Source: Gimesia alba
GTDB taxonomy: Bacteria; Planctomycetota; Planctomycetia; Planctomycetales; Planctomycetaceae
Direction of reading: 5' to 3'
DNA: 64,000 bases
Assembly: GCF_007744675.1 (NCBI RefSeq)
Contig: NZ_CP036269.1
Span: forward strand, 1,131,501-1,195,500
Positions 54,942 to 63,635 of the stretch are shown here, piece after piece. Position 1 is the stretch's first letter, and each line of letters opens with the position of its first letter. Made by a program: the position numbers and the translations under genes. Under the pieces are notes generated by a model. It searched no databases. It had not been told where the DNA came from and was given only the letters and a program-made list of their open reading frames with translations.

Positions 54942-54958
54942 GATGCCAGACTGGCATC
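54942..54958. promoter_or_regulatory. LysR-type T-N11-A palindrome before gltB
   Basis: GATGCCAG-A-CTGGCATC is a perfect 8-base inverted repeat. It contains T at 54944 and A at 54956 with 11 bases between, the general LysR-binding pattern. It ends 36 bases before the gltB start. Confidence 0.6.
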
Positions 54959-54994
54959 GATTTAGTTAAACATTAGTTTGAATGGTGAAGTAAG

Positions 54995-57900
54995 ATGACA
55001 AGTCGAACCGTTCGACGTGGAATTGATTCCGAAAACAAAGCACGCAACTCCATTTTTCAAGTGGGGCGTTTACCGGAAGCTCACGGGCTTTACGATCCGG
55101 AATTCGAGCATGACAGTTGTGGTGTCGGATTTGTCGCCCATATTAAAGGCGAACGTTCGCACCAGATTGTGCTGGATGCCGACGAAATGCTGCGTCACAT
55201 GACTCACCGTGGGGCATGTGGGTGCGAAGAAAATACCGGCGATGGCGCTGGAATTCTGGTTTCGATTCCGCATGACTTCCTGTCTCGGGTTGTTAAACAG
55301 GACCTGGATCTGGATCTGCCTGAGCAGGGCAATTACGGCATGGGGGTTGTGTTTTTACCGACCGATGCCGCCCAGCGAGAGCATTGCAAAAAGGTCGTCA
55401 CCGAAACCGTTCAGAATCAGGGACTGGTTGTATTGGGCTGGCGTGAATTGCCAGTGAGCCCCGAAAAGGCCGACATCGGACCTTCTGCGCTGCGGGCGAT
55501 GCCACACATGGAGCAGATCTTCATCTCGACTCCCAACGGCAAGATCGCTGATCAGGAACATCTGGAACGCCAGCTTTACATCATCTTGAAGGCTTCCAGC
55601 CGACAGTTGCGTCAAGGCAGCCTGCCTCAAGGGTTGATGTTCTACTTCTGCTCGCTCTCCAGCAAGGTCGTTGTTTACAAAGGGATGCTCACTCCCGATC
55701 AGGTAATGCCCTTCTATCCGGACCTGCAGGCAGAAGACTTCACCAGCCATTTGGCGATGGTCCACTCCCGCTTCTCCACAAACACGTTCCCCAGTTGGGA
55801 CCGTGCTCAGCCATGCCGTTTCATGGCTCATAACGGAGAGATCAATACATTGCGCGGCAATGCCAACTGGATGTATGCCCGACAGGGGATGATGTCCAGT
55901 GACTTGTTCGGGGCTGACCTGAAGAAGTTGTTTCCGATCATCGAGCCGCAGTGTTCGGACTCCGGTAACTTCGATAATGCGTTGGAACTGCTGTTGATGT
56001 CAGGCCGTCCTTTACCGGAAGTCATGATGATGATGATTCCCGAAGCCTGGCAGAACCATCATTCCATTTCAGTCGCGAAGCGTGCCTTCTATGAATATCA
56101 CTCGGCCCTGCAGGAACCGTGGGACGGGCCGGCGTCTGTCTCCTTCACCGATGGTCAGTGTATCGGCGCTGTGCTGGACCGAAATGGTCTGCGGCCCAGC
56201 CGTTATTATGTTACTCACGACGACCGGGTCATCATGGCCAGTGAAGTCGGCGTGCTGGAAGTTGATCCGAAAATCGTCAAAGAAAAAGGCCGCCTGCAAC
56301 CGGGGAAAATGTTCCTGGTTGACTTTGAAGAAGGGCGTCTGATTCCCGATGAAGAGATCAAGCAAAAGTACGCGACAAAGCGGCCTTACCACGAATGGCT
56401 GCAGAACCAGCGAATTCATTTGAACGATCTTCCGCCTGCCGATGAAGTGGAAGAAGTTCCTACGTCTGAGTTACTCTCCCGTTTACAGGCATTCGGGTTT
56501 ACTTTCGAAACTCTGAAGTTCATGCTGATTCCGTTGATCAAAGCCAAGAAAGATCCGATTGGCTCAATGGGCAACGATGCGGCACTGGCCTGTCTGAGCG
56601 ATAAGTCACGCTTGATTTATGATTACTTCCATCAGTTGTTTGCCCAGGTGACGAACCCGGCCATCGATTCGATTCGCGAAGAAGTCATCATGACGCTTGA
56701 GTGCTATATCGGACCGGAAGGCAACCTGCTCGATTCTTCGGAAGAGCAGTGTAACCGGTTGTTGATTCCCGAACCGATCATCAGTAATGAAGAGATGGCT
56801 GCGATCAAATCCATGGATTATCGTGGCTGGAAAAATAAGACCATCGATGTGACGTATCCCAAGTCAGAAGGGGAAGCCGGCTTCCGTGCTGCCCTGGACC
56901 GAATCCGGGAAGAAGCATCACAGGCGATCGCTGACGGATTCAGTCTGATCACGTTGTCTGACCGTGCGGTGAGCCAGGATCGAATTGGTCTGCCGGCCCT
57001 CATTTCCTGTGGCGCCATTCACCATCACCTGGTGCGTAATGAACAGCGAACGCAGATTGGAATCGTACTGGAAACAGGCGAAGCCCGCGAAGTGCATCAT
57101 CACTGTCTGCTGTTTGGTTACGGTGCCGATGCGATCAATCCTTATATGGCATTTGAAGCATTGTGGCATTCGCTGGATGCTGGTGAACTGGATGCTGCCA
57201 AGTGGGATCGAGATTCGATTGTCGCCGCTTACCGCAAAGGGGTGGGCAAAGGCATGCTGAAAGTGATGGCCAAAATGGGCATCTCAACGCTGCAAAGCTA
57301 TAAAGGCGCCCAGATCTTCGAAGCCGTTGGTTTGAATAAGGAAATCATCGATACCTGTTTTGCTGGTACCGCCAGCCGAATCAAGGGGATCGGTTTTGAT
57401 GTGGTTGCCAAAGAATGCGAAATGCGGCACGACATCGGTTATCCGCATCGGGAACAGCATCGCGTTCCCGGTCTGCCTAACCCCGGCGTATATCATTGGC
57501 GTGCCAATGGCGAAAAGCATTCCTGGTCTCCAGAAAACATTGCCAACCTGCAGGCAGCTGCCAGCTCGGGCGATAAGGGTGCCTATAAGCAATTTGCCAA
57601 AGCCGTTAACGAGCAGACGACACGCGAATGTCACCTGCGTGGTTTGTTGAAATTCAAGCAACGCGAATCGATTCCGCTGGATGAAGTCGAGCCGGTTACC
57701 GAAATCGTCAAACGCTTCTGTACCGGAGCGATGAGTTACGGTTCGATTTCAGCCGAATCGCACGAAGCATTGGCGGTTGCCATGAATCGACTGGGCGGCA
57801 AGAGTAATACCGGCGAAGGGGGCGAAGATTATTCGCGCTTCAAGCCATTGGACAATGGCGACTCCAAACGATCGGCCATCAAGCAGATCGCTTCCGGGCG

Positions 57901-59611
57901 GTTTGGCGTAACCAGCTGGTATCTGACCAATGCCGATGAACTGCAGATCAAGATTTCTCAAGGTGCCAAGCCGGGAGAAGGGGGCGAATTGCCCGGGCAT
58001 AAGGTTAACAAGATCATTGCCTCGGTCCGTCACTCGACTCCGGGTGTGGGCTTAATCAGTCCGCCTCCGCATCACGACATTTATTCGATTGAAGACTTGT
58101 CGCAGTTGATCTACGACCTGAAGAATACGAATCCCTCTGCACGGATCAGCGTCAAGCTGGTTTCGGAAGTCGGCGTGGGAACCATTGCCTCAGGTGTGGC
58201 CAAAGGTCATGCCGATAATATTCTGATCTCAGGTGCTTCCGGCGGTACAGGGGCTTCTCCGCTGACCAGCGTTAAGCATGCCGGTCTGCCCTGGGAACTG
58301 GGGATTTCCGAAACGCACCAGACACTGGTGATGAACGATCTTCGCAGCCGGGTTCGACTGCAGACCGATGGTCAGTTGAAAACGGGCCGTGATATTGTGG
58401 TTGGTTGTCTGCTGGGAGCCGAAGAATTCGGGTTCTCAACCGGTCCGCTGATTACGATGGGCTGTATCATGATGCGGAAGTGTCATCTCAATACCTGTCC
58501 TGTGGGAATTGCGACGCAGAATCCGGAACTCCGCAAGAAATTTGCCGGTCAGCCGGAACACGTGGTGAACTACTTCTTCCTGTTGGCAGAAGAGGCCCGC
58601 GAACTGATGGCGGAACTGGGCTTCCGCACCATGGATGAAATGGTGGGCCGCAGCGATGTGCTGCAGCTGGATGAGGGCATCGCACACTGGAAAGCGAAGC
58701 ACCTGGATCTGACACCAATTCTGAGACTGGCTGAAAAACCGCATCCGAATGTGGGTACCTATTGTACTCAGGACCAACAGCATGGTCTGGAAGTGGTTCT
58801 GGATAACGTGCTCATTGATCAGTGTCAGCCTGCGATTAAGAATCGTGAGTCTGTCGTGGTGGATGTGAAATTGAAGAATACAGACCGTACTTTCGGCACG
58901 ATGCTCAGTCATGAAGTTTCGAAGCACCATGGTGCAGAGGGGCTGCCTGATGAAACGATCCACATCAACAGTAAAGGTTCCGCCGGACAAAGTCTGGGGG
59001 CCTGGCTGGCACACGGAATTACCATCGAACACGAAGGCGATGCGAACGACTATGTCGGTAAAGGACTCAGCGGCGGACGAATTATTATCTATCCGCCTGA
59101 AGACTCCACCTTCGAGCCGGAAGACAACATCATCGTTGGTAACGTGAATCTTTACGGTGCCACCGAAGGGGAAGTTTACATTCGCGGTCAGGCTGCCGAA
59201 CGTTTCTGCGTGAGAAACTCAGGGGCACGGGCAGTCGTAGAAGGCATTGGCGATCATGGTTGTGAATATATGACCGGCGGTCGCGCTGTGATTCTGGGTG
59301 AAACCGGCAGAAACTTTGCTGCCGGGATGTCGGGGGGTGTGGCTTATGTCTACGACCCCGATGGATTGCTGCTGCAAAACTGTAACCTGGAAACCGTCGA
59401 ACTGGAACAAGTGGAAGAGGCGGATGATATCGCCGAACTGAAAACGATGGTTGACAATCATCGTAAATTTACCGGTTCGACTGTTGCTAAGTCGATCATC
59501 GATAACTGGGACGCAGAGCTTGAGTTGTTCAAGAAAGTGATGCCTGTGGATTACAAACGGGCTTTGCTGGAAATGGCAGCTGAAGAGGCGGAAGCAGCTG
59601 CCAGCGTTTAG
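54995..59611 (+). CDS. gltB: Glutamate synthase, large subunit
   Basis: A 1538-residue GltB. After a propeptide of about 41 residues the class II amidotransferase domain begins at Cys42 ('DSCGVGFVAHIKG'). Central and FMN/synthase domains follow ('MSYGSISAESHEALAVAMNRLGG', 'GEGGELPGHKVNKIIA', 'SGASGGTGASPLTSVKHAGLPWELG'). The 3Fe-4S cysteines are in 'CIMMRKCHLNTCPVGIA'. The C-terminal beta-helix GXGXG domain ends the protein. It converts glutamine and 2-oxoglutarate to two glutamates. gltD follows after 112 bases. Confidence 0.97.
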   Translation: MTSRTVRRGIDSENKARNSIFQVGRLPEAHGLYDPEFEHDSCGVGFVAHIKGERSHQIVLDADEMLRHMTHRGACGCEENTGDGAGILVSIPHDFLSRVVKQDLDLDLPEQGNYGMGVVFLPTDAAQREHCKKVVTETVQNQGLVVLGWRELPVSPEKADIGPSALRAMPHMEQIFISTPNGKIADQEHLERQLYIILKASSRQLRQGSLPQGLMFYFCSLSSKVVVYKGMLTPDQVMPFYPDLQAEDFTSHLAMVHSRFSTNTFPSWDRAQPCRFMAHNGEINTLRGNANWMYARQGMMSSDLFGADLKKLFPIIEPQCSDSGNFDNALELLLMSGRPLPEVMMMMIPEAWQNHHSISVAKRAFYEYHSALQEPWDGPASVSFTDGQCIGAVLDRNGLRPSRYYVTHDDRVIMASEVGVLEVDPKIVKEKGRLQPGKMFLVDFEEGRLIPDEEIKQKYATKRPYHEWLQNQRIHLNDLPPADEVEEVPTSELLSRLQAFGFTFETLKFMLIPLIKAKKDPIGSMGNDAALACLSDKSRLIYDYFHQLFAQVTNPAIDSIREEVIMTLECYIGPEGNLLDSSEEQCNRLLIPEPIISNEEMAAIKSMDYRGWKNKTIDVTYPKSEGEAGFRAALDRIREEASQAIADGFSLITLSDRAVSQDRIGLPALISCGAIHHHLVRNEQRTQIGIVLETGEAREVHHHCLLFGYGADAINPYMAFEALWHSLDAGELDAAKWDRDSIVAAYRKGVGKGMLKVMAKMGISTLQSYKGAQIFEAVGLNKEIIDTCFAGTASRIKGIGFDVVAKECEMRHDIGYPHREQHRVPGLPNPGVYHWRANGEKHSWSPENIANLQAAASSGDKGAYKQFAKAVNEQTTRECHLRGLLKFKQRESIPLDEVEPVTEIVKRFCTGAMSYGSISAESHEALAVAMNRLGGKSNTGEGGEDYSRFKPLDNGDSKRSAIKQIASGRFGVTSWYLTNADELQIKISQGAKPGEGGELPGHKVNKIIASVRHSTPGVGLISPPPHHDIYSIEDLSQLIYDLKNTNPSARISVKLVSEVGVGTIASGVAKGHADNILISGASGGTGASPLTSVKHAGLPWELGISETHQTLVMNDLRSRVRLQTDGQLKTGRDIVVGCLLGAEEFGFSTGPLITMGCIMMRKCHLNTCPVGIATQNPELRKKFAGQPEHVVNYFFLLAEEARELMAELGFRTMDEMVGRSDVLQLDEGIAHWKAKHLDLTPILRLAEKPHPNVGTYCTQDQQHGLEVVLDNVLIDQCQPAIKNRESVVVDVKLKNTDRTFGTMLSHEVSKHHGAEGLPDETIHINSKGSAGQSLGAWLAHGITIEHEGDANDYVGKGLSGGRIIIYPPEDSTFEPEDNIIVGNVNLYGATEGEVYIRGQAAERFCVRNSGARAVVEGIGDHGCEYMTGGRAVILGETGRNFAAGMSGGVAYVYDPDGLLLQNCNLETVELEQVEEADDIAELKTMVDNHRKFTGSTVAKSIIDNWDAELELFKKVMPVDYKRALLEMAAEEAEAAASV

Positions 59612-59621
59612 CAAAACAAAT

Positions 59622-59656
59622 CGTTCCTGTCTGACCTGATCCGGACGGCAGGAACG
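59622..59656 (+). promoter_or_regulatory. Stem-loop between gltB and gltD
   Basis: CGTTCCTG (59622-59629) pairs perfectly with CAGGAACG (59649-59656). No T run follows, so it more likely affects mRNA stability or relative expression than termination. Confidence 0.5.
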
Positions 59657-59723
59657 TCTTTCCGAGACACGATTTCTTCCTCAGAATCAAAAGCGAACAC
59701 ATTTTTAAGAGTGAGATAGAACT

Positions 59724-61232
59724 ATGGGTAAGCCAACGGGCTTTATGGAATTTTCGCGAGAACTGGGTGCCGACAGAAAACCAGAATTGCGCATTCTTGA
59801 CTGGAACGAATTTCACGATCACCTGACGGATGACGAACTCAAAAATCAGGGTGCCCGTTGTATGGATTGCGGCATTCCTTTTTGTCATACCGGCAAAACG
59901 CTGGCCGGCATGGCGTCGGGCTGTCCGATTAATAACCTGATCCCGGAATGGAACGACCACATCTACAACGGTCGCTGGCAGGATGCGATTGACAGTCTGC
60001 ACAAGACCAACAACTTCCCCGAGTTCACCGGTCGCGTCTGTCCGGCTCCCTGTGAAGGGGCCTGTGTACTGGGAATTCACGAGCCGCCCGTGACAATCAA
60101 AAACATTGAGAATTCAATCATCGATCACGCCTTCGATCAGGGCTGGGTCGTCGCGAATCCTCCCGAAGTGCGCACCGGCAAGAAAGTGGCTGTTGTCGGC
60201 TCTGGTCCTGCTGGTCTGGCAGCTGCCGCTCAGCTCAATAATGCCGGTCACAGTGTCACCGTTTATGAACGCGACGACCGGATCGGTGGCCTGTTGATGT
60301 ACGGCATTCCCAACATGAAGCTGGAAAAGTGGATTGTGCAACGTCGCGTAGATCTACTGGCCGATGAAGGGGTCGAGTTTATCACGAACACCTCGATCGG
60401 CGTGGACATCACCGCCGACCAGTTGATGAAGGACTTCGATGCCGTCGTGCTCTGCACCGGAGCCACGAAGCCCCGCGATTTGCCGATTCCCGGCCGCGAT
60501 CTCAAAGGCGTACATTTCGCGATGGAATATCTGTCAAAGAATACCAAAAGCCTGTTGGAATCCGGCCTGGAAAACACGCACTATCAGAATTCACCCGTCG
60601 AAAACTTCATCAACGCCGAAGGTAAAAAAGTCGTCGTCATCGGCGGTGGTGACACGGGGAATGACTGTCTGGGGACCGCACTGCGACAAAAATGCGAAAG
60701 TGTGATTAACCTGGAAATTGTGCCGCAACCTCCCAATGAACGGGCTGCGAGTAACCCCTGGCCTCAATGGCCGAAAATTTTCCGTGTGGACTACGGTCAT
60801 GAAGAAGCGGCCGCTGTCTTCGGGAAAGATCCACGAATGTTCCAGATGTCGACGGTCGAATTTGTCGACGACGGTCAAGGCAATCTGAAAGGGATCAAGA
60901 TCTGTGAAGTCGACTGGTCCAAGCCGGTCGAGAACGGCCCTCCGTTCAGCGTCGTTCCCGGTTCGGAGCAGGAACTGGAATGCGATCTGGTCTTCCTGGC
61001 ACTTGGTTTCTTAGGCCCCGAGCACATCATCAGCGAGCAGCTCAGTCTGGAAACAGACGCCCGCTCGAACTTCAAGGCCGAGCATGAGCAGTACACGACC
61101 AACATCGAAGGCGTGTTCGCTGCCGGCGACTGCCGTCGAGGTCAGAGTCTGATCGTCTGGGCGATCAACGAAGGCCGCGGCGCCGCTCGCGAATGCGACC
61201 GTTACCTGATGGGAGCCACCGAACTGCCCTAA
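59724..61232 (+). CDS. gltD: Glutamate synthase, small subunit
   Basis: A 502-residue GltD. The N-terminal 4Fe-4S domain carries '[10 protein letters not shown]', '[12 protein letters not shown]', '[11 protein letters not shown]'. The FAD site is '[20 protein letters not shown]', the NADPH site is '[13 protein letters not shown]'. '[13 protein letters not shown]' is typical. It supplies electrons from NADPH to GltB. A 10-bp stem-loop spans its stop codon (61219-61244). Confidence 0.97.
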   Translation: MGKPTGFMEFSRELGADRKPELRILDWNEFHDHLTDDELKNQGARCMDCGIPFCHTGKTLAGMASGCPINNLIPEWNDHIYNGRWQDAIDSLHKTNNFPEFTGRVCPAPCEGACVLGIHEPPVTIKNIENSIIDHAFDQGWVVANPPEVRTGKKVAVVGSGPAGLAAAAQLNNAGHSVTVYERDDRIGGLLMYGIPNMKLEKWIVQRRVDLLADEGVEFITNTSIGVDITADQLMKDFDAVVLCTGATKPRDLPIPGRDLKGVHFAMEYLSKNTKSLLESGLENTHYQNSPVENFINAEGKKVVVIGGGDTGNDCLGTALRQKCESVINLEIVPQPPNERAASNPWPQWPKIFRVDYGHEEAAAVFGKDPRMFQMSTVEFVDDGQGNLKGIKICEVDWSKPVENGPPFSVVPGSEQELECDLVFLALGFLGPEHIISEQLSLETDARSNFKAEHEQYTTNIEGVFAAGDCRRGQSLIVWAINEGRGAARECDRYLMGATELP

Positions 61233-61244
61233 GCGGCAGTTCGG
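61219..61244 (+). other. Stem-loop spanning the gltD stop codon
   Basis: CCGAACTGCC (61219-61228) and GGCAGTTCGG (61235-61244) form a perfect 10-bp stem; the TAA stop lies in the 6-base loop. No T tract follows. Confidence 0.6.
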
Positions 61245-61305
61245 CCATCGAGCCTGTATTGTCTTAAAACACAACTGTCTAAGTCTACGTCGAGGCAATT
61301 CCAGG

Positions 61306-61695
61306 ATGTCTGATTACGAAGAACAACCCGATCCGGAACAGCCGGACCGTAATCAGCAGGCACGCTCATGGACGGAAACCAATTGCCAGGTCATTGATCT
61401 GCCGCTGACCAAAGAGTCTCTGATTCAGGTGTTGCGCGGCGCGCTGGAGGGGGAGAAGTCGCCCTATACGCATCAGCAAATCGCCTGGTGGGCCGACAAC
61501 TTTCACATGGCCCAGTTCGACTTTGAAAACCCGATCGATCCCGCGGTCGCCGACGTGGCCTTCGATTTGCACGTCCGGTGGCAGATGTATCTGGAAGAGA
61601 CCTACACCCTGGAAGAGTTACAGAACCTGGATTTTTCAAAGGTCCAACTGCCCGCCGCATGGTTTTCCAAATGGTTGGAGCAGCTTGGAGCTTAG
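61306..61695 (+). CDS. Hypothetical protein whose 3' end is duplicated downstream
   Basis: A 129-residue soluble protein without recognised domain. The N-terminal 25 residues are polar, the rest is alpha-rich with several Trp ('HQQIAWWADNFHMAQFDFENP', 'AAWFSKWLEQL'). Its last 50 codons and a few bases past the stop recur at 62781-62945 on the far side of the alpha/beta hydrolase gene. It follows gltD at 73 bases and may be read from the same transcript. Confidence 0.7.
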   Translation: MSDYEEQPDPEQPDRNQQARSWTETNCQVIDLPLTKESLIQVLRGALEGEKSPYTHQQIAWWADNFHMAQFDFENPIDPAVADVAFDLHVRWQMYLEETYTLEELQNLDFSKVQLPAAWFSKWLEQLGA

Positions 61696-61710
61696 CCCTT
61701 TCTAACGCCA
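61546..61710 (+). repeat. Direct repeat flanking the hydrolase gene, left copy
   Basis: The 3' third of the hypothetical gene including its stop and 'CCCTTTCTAACGCCAT'. The right copy is at 62781-62945. Identity is highest over the last 75 coding bases and the trailer. Confidence 0.75.
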
Positions 61711-61911
61711 TTTTCGTCCGAAGACTGAAAGGCGTGATTTGTTGTTCGTTTACTGGACGTGAAATACGAACGTAGCACCAGTCTCGCAATTTGCACTGTT
61801 TGTTTGGCATTATATCTGGGTGACTTATCAGTGTTGCATGTTTTGTATTCGGATACAAACTACATCAGAAACGGCATGCGGAGTATCAAAATATAATTAG
61901 TAAGGCATGAT

Positions 61912-62751
61912 ATGAATCTGAGACCAATTCTGTTTTCCTTGATCGTTTCAGTTCTGCTTGTTGGATGTGAGGGACAGGCTCAGTCCATCGGCACTGATCT
62001 CGCAGCTGCGCGTCAGGAATTTACGACTAAGCTAACGAGACGTGGACCGGCGCCTCAGGAGTATGAAAAGGCTGTTCCCCCAACTGGTGTCACCGAGGTC
62101 GAGTACACATCGGGTGATTTGAGACTCAAAGCCTGGTTATCGGACGATCCCGGTGATGGGAAAAAATACCCGGCTGTCGTGTATTTGCATGGCGGGTGGG
62201 CTTTCTCTGCGATTGATTGGGACGATGTGACACAGTTTGTTGACGCCGGGTTTGTTGTCTTGATGCCGATGCTGCGTGGGGAGAATGGAAACCCTGGCAA
62301 TTATGAAGCATTTTACGGCGAAGTGGATGACGCGATTGCCGCGGGGCGCTTCGTTTCAGAATTGCCGTATGTGGATGCAGATCAGGTGTTTGTTGCCGGA
62401 CATAGCGTGGGGGCTGTGCTGGCGACTCTCGTGGCAATGATACCTTCAAATTATAAAGCGGCAGCCGCTTTGAGCGGTGTGCTTGATATGGCACTCTGGT
62501 CAGCCGAAGGAGATCCTGCTCAGTTTGTCTTCAATATTCGAGACCCAGAAGAGGTTCGTGTACGGAACCCGATGGCGTTTGCGGGCAGCATACAAATTCC
62601 CTTGATCCTTTATGCTGAACGGGGGGGGCATGGATCAGTTCAGTATTGCGTTCCAGGCACAAGCCAAACGCGCCGGCAAGAATTGCGAGTTAGAGATCAT
62701 GTCGGGAGATCATATGACGATGGTTGCTCCTTCAGTCCGGCAGGCCATTAA
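61912..62751 (+). CDS. Alpha/beta hydrolase lipoprotein, frameshifted near its 3' end
   Basis: As read, 279 residues. Lipobox 'LVGC' (Cys near residue 19). The hydrolase fold starts at about residue 80 ('YPAVVYLHGGWAFS', oxyanion HG), with nucleophile Ser in 'GHSVGAVLA'. After a run of eight G (62621-62628) the frame becomes unnatural and ends at 62751. Taking one G away restores a good continuation ('GGMDQFSIAFQAQAKRAG', 'SGDHMTMVAPSVRQAIKWY') with the expected catalytic His, to a stop at 62779. It may be a dipeptidyl-peptidase-like esterase; the substrate is unknown. Lies between two copies of another gene's end. Confidence 0.75.
   Translation: MNLRPILFSLIVSVLLVGCEGQAQSIGTDLAAARQEFTTKLTRRGPAPQEYEKAVPPTGVTEVEYTSGDLRLKAWLSDDPGDGKKYPAVVYLHGGWAFSAIDWDDVTQFVDAGFVVLMPMLRGENGNPGNYEAFYGEVDDAIAAGRFVSELPYVDADQVFVAGHSVGAVLATLVAMIPSNYKAAAALSGVLDMALWSAEGDPAQFVFNIRDPEEVRVRNPMAFAGSIQIPLILYAERGGHGSVQYCVPGTSQTRRQELRVRDHVGRSYDDGCSFSPAGH
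62621..62628 (+). repeat. Homopolymer G8 tract
   Basis: Eight consecutive G bases at the point where the hydrolase frame shifts. Seven would keep the frame (R-G-G-M-D-Q). Such runs are prone to slippage. Confidence 0.85.
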
Positions 62752-62779
62752 ATGGTATCAGAAACAAATGGAGAATTGA
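62630..62779 (+). pseudogene. Displaced 3' end of the alpha/beta hydrolase gene
   Basis: In this frame the codons give 'MDQFSIAFQAQAKR', 'SGDHMTMVAPS' and 'AIKWYQKQMEN', then TGA. It carries the His of the catalytic triad, separated from the main frame by the G8 run. Confidence 0.7.
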
Positions 62780-62780
62780 G

Positions 62781-62930
62781 ATCGCCGATGCGGCCCTTGA
62801 TCTCCATCTGCAGTGGCAGATATTTCTGGACCATACCTGCACGCCGGAAGATTCACAGAACCTGGAATTTTCGAAAGTCCAACTGCCCGCCGCATGGTTT
62901 TCCAAATGGCTGGAGCAGCTTGAGGCTTAG
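62781..62930 (+). pseudogene. Truncated duplicate of the 3' end of the 61306-61695 gene
   Basis: The frame reads 'IADAALDLHLQWQIFLDHTCTPEDSQNLEFSKVQLPAAWF...' in step with the last 50 residues of the upstream hypothetical protein and ends with the same 'KWLEQL.A' and stop. No start or first half is present. The match continues about 15 bases past the stop. Confidence 0.8.
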
Positions 62931-62999
62931 CCCTTTCTAGCGCCATCAAATCTGAACAACGAAAATATTCAGTTAGAACAAGCCAGGACGAAGGCAGAA

Positions 63000-63482
63000 A
63001 TGGATTATCAGAAAATCACAGAATATCTCTTAGACAAGGATGGCAGTAATAGGGATATCAACTTTACTCCCGCAGTTTATGAAAATGTGGGTCTATTGAT
63101 CCGTTTGCTGTTTGCTGATTACCAGAAGGGGAATTTCTTTGACCAGGATGGTGTAGAAATTGAATTTGATTCGAAAGCAGTATGTAGCTTATTTGAAAGA
63201 GATGCTGGATTTATATGCGGATATTTCGAATCAGAAACGGCACTCATCAAAAAATTACAGCTGTTTTTAGATTGGCCGGAAGAAGATCTGTGTGCCGTAG
63301 AACTGTCATTCTTTCCTGGAGACTTACAATCTGACTTTAAGATCGAATTGTTTCTAACAAAGTTAAACATCTGGTGGAACGCCCTGCAAGCTAATGAAGT
63401 TTTTGTACGGTATGAGAATGCCAGTTGGGAATGGTACGATCCAAATGACCTTGGTGTTTTCTATCATCAAATAAGGGCTTAA
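63000..63482 (+). CDS. Hypothetical protein
   Basis: A 160-residue soluble, acidic protein. No recognised domain. Aromatic-rich with a C-terminal 'ENASWEWYDPNDLGVFYHQIRA'. Composition and size resemble small immunity-type proteins, but no toxin gene is near. ATG 63000 is preceded by GAAGGCAG. Slightly AT-richer than its neighbours. Confidence 0.65.
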   Translation: MDYQKITEYLLDKDGSNRDINFTPAVYENVGLLIRLLFADYQKGNFFDQDGVEIEFDSKAVCSLFERDAGFICGYFESETALIKKLQLFLDWPEEDLCAVELSFFPGDLQSDFKIELFLTKLNIWWNALQANEVFVRYENASWEWYDPNDLGVFYHQIRA

Positions 63483-63635
63483 TAAAACCGTCGAGATGAC
63501 GGTCTCGCTCTCTATTGCATGGATTCAATCAGGATAATGACCTGATTTGAACCTAAAAGGTCCTTCTGGTGTCAGCTCTGAACTGCCAATAATGGTTTTC
63601 AGATCACTGCTGTCTCATCAATATGGACCGTTGCC

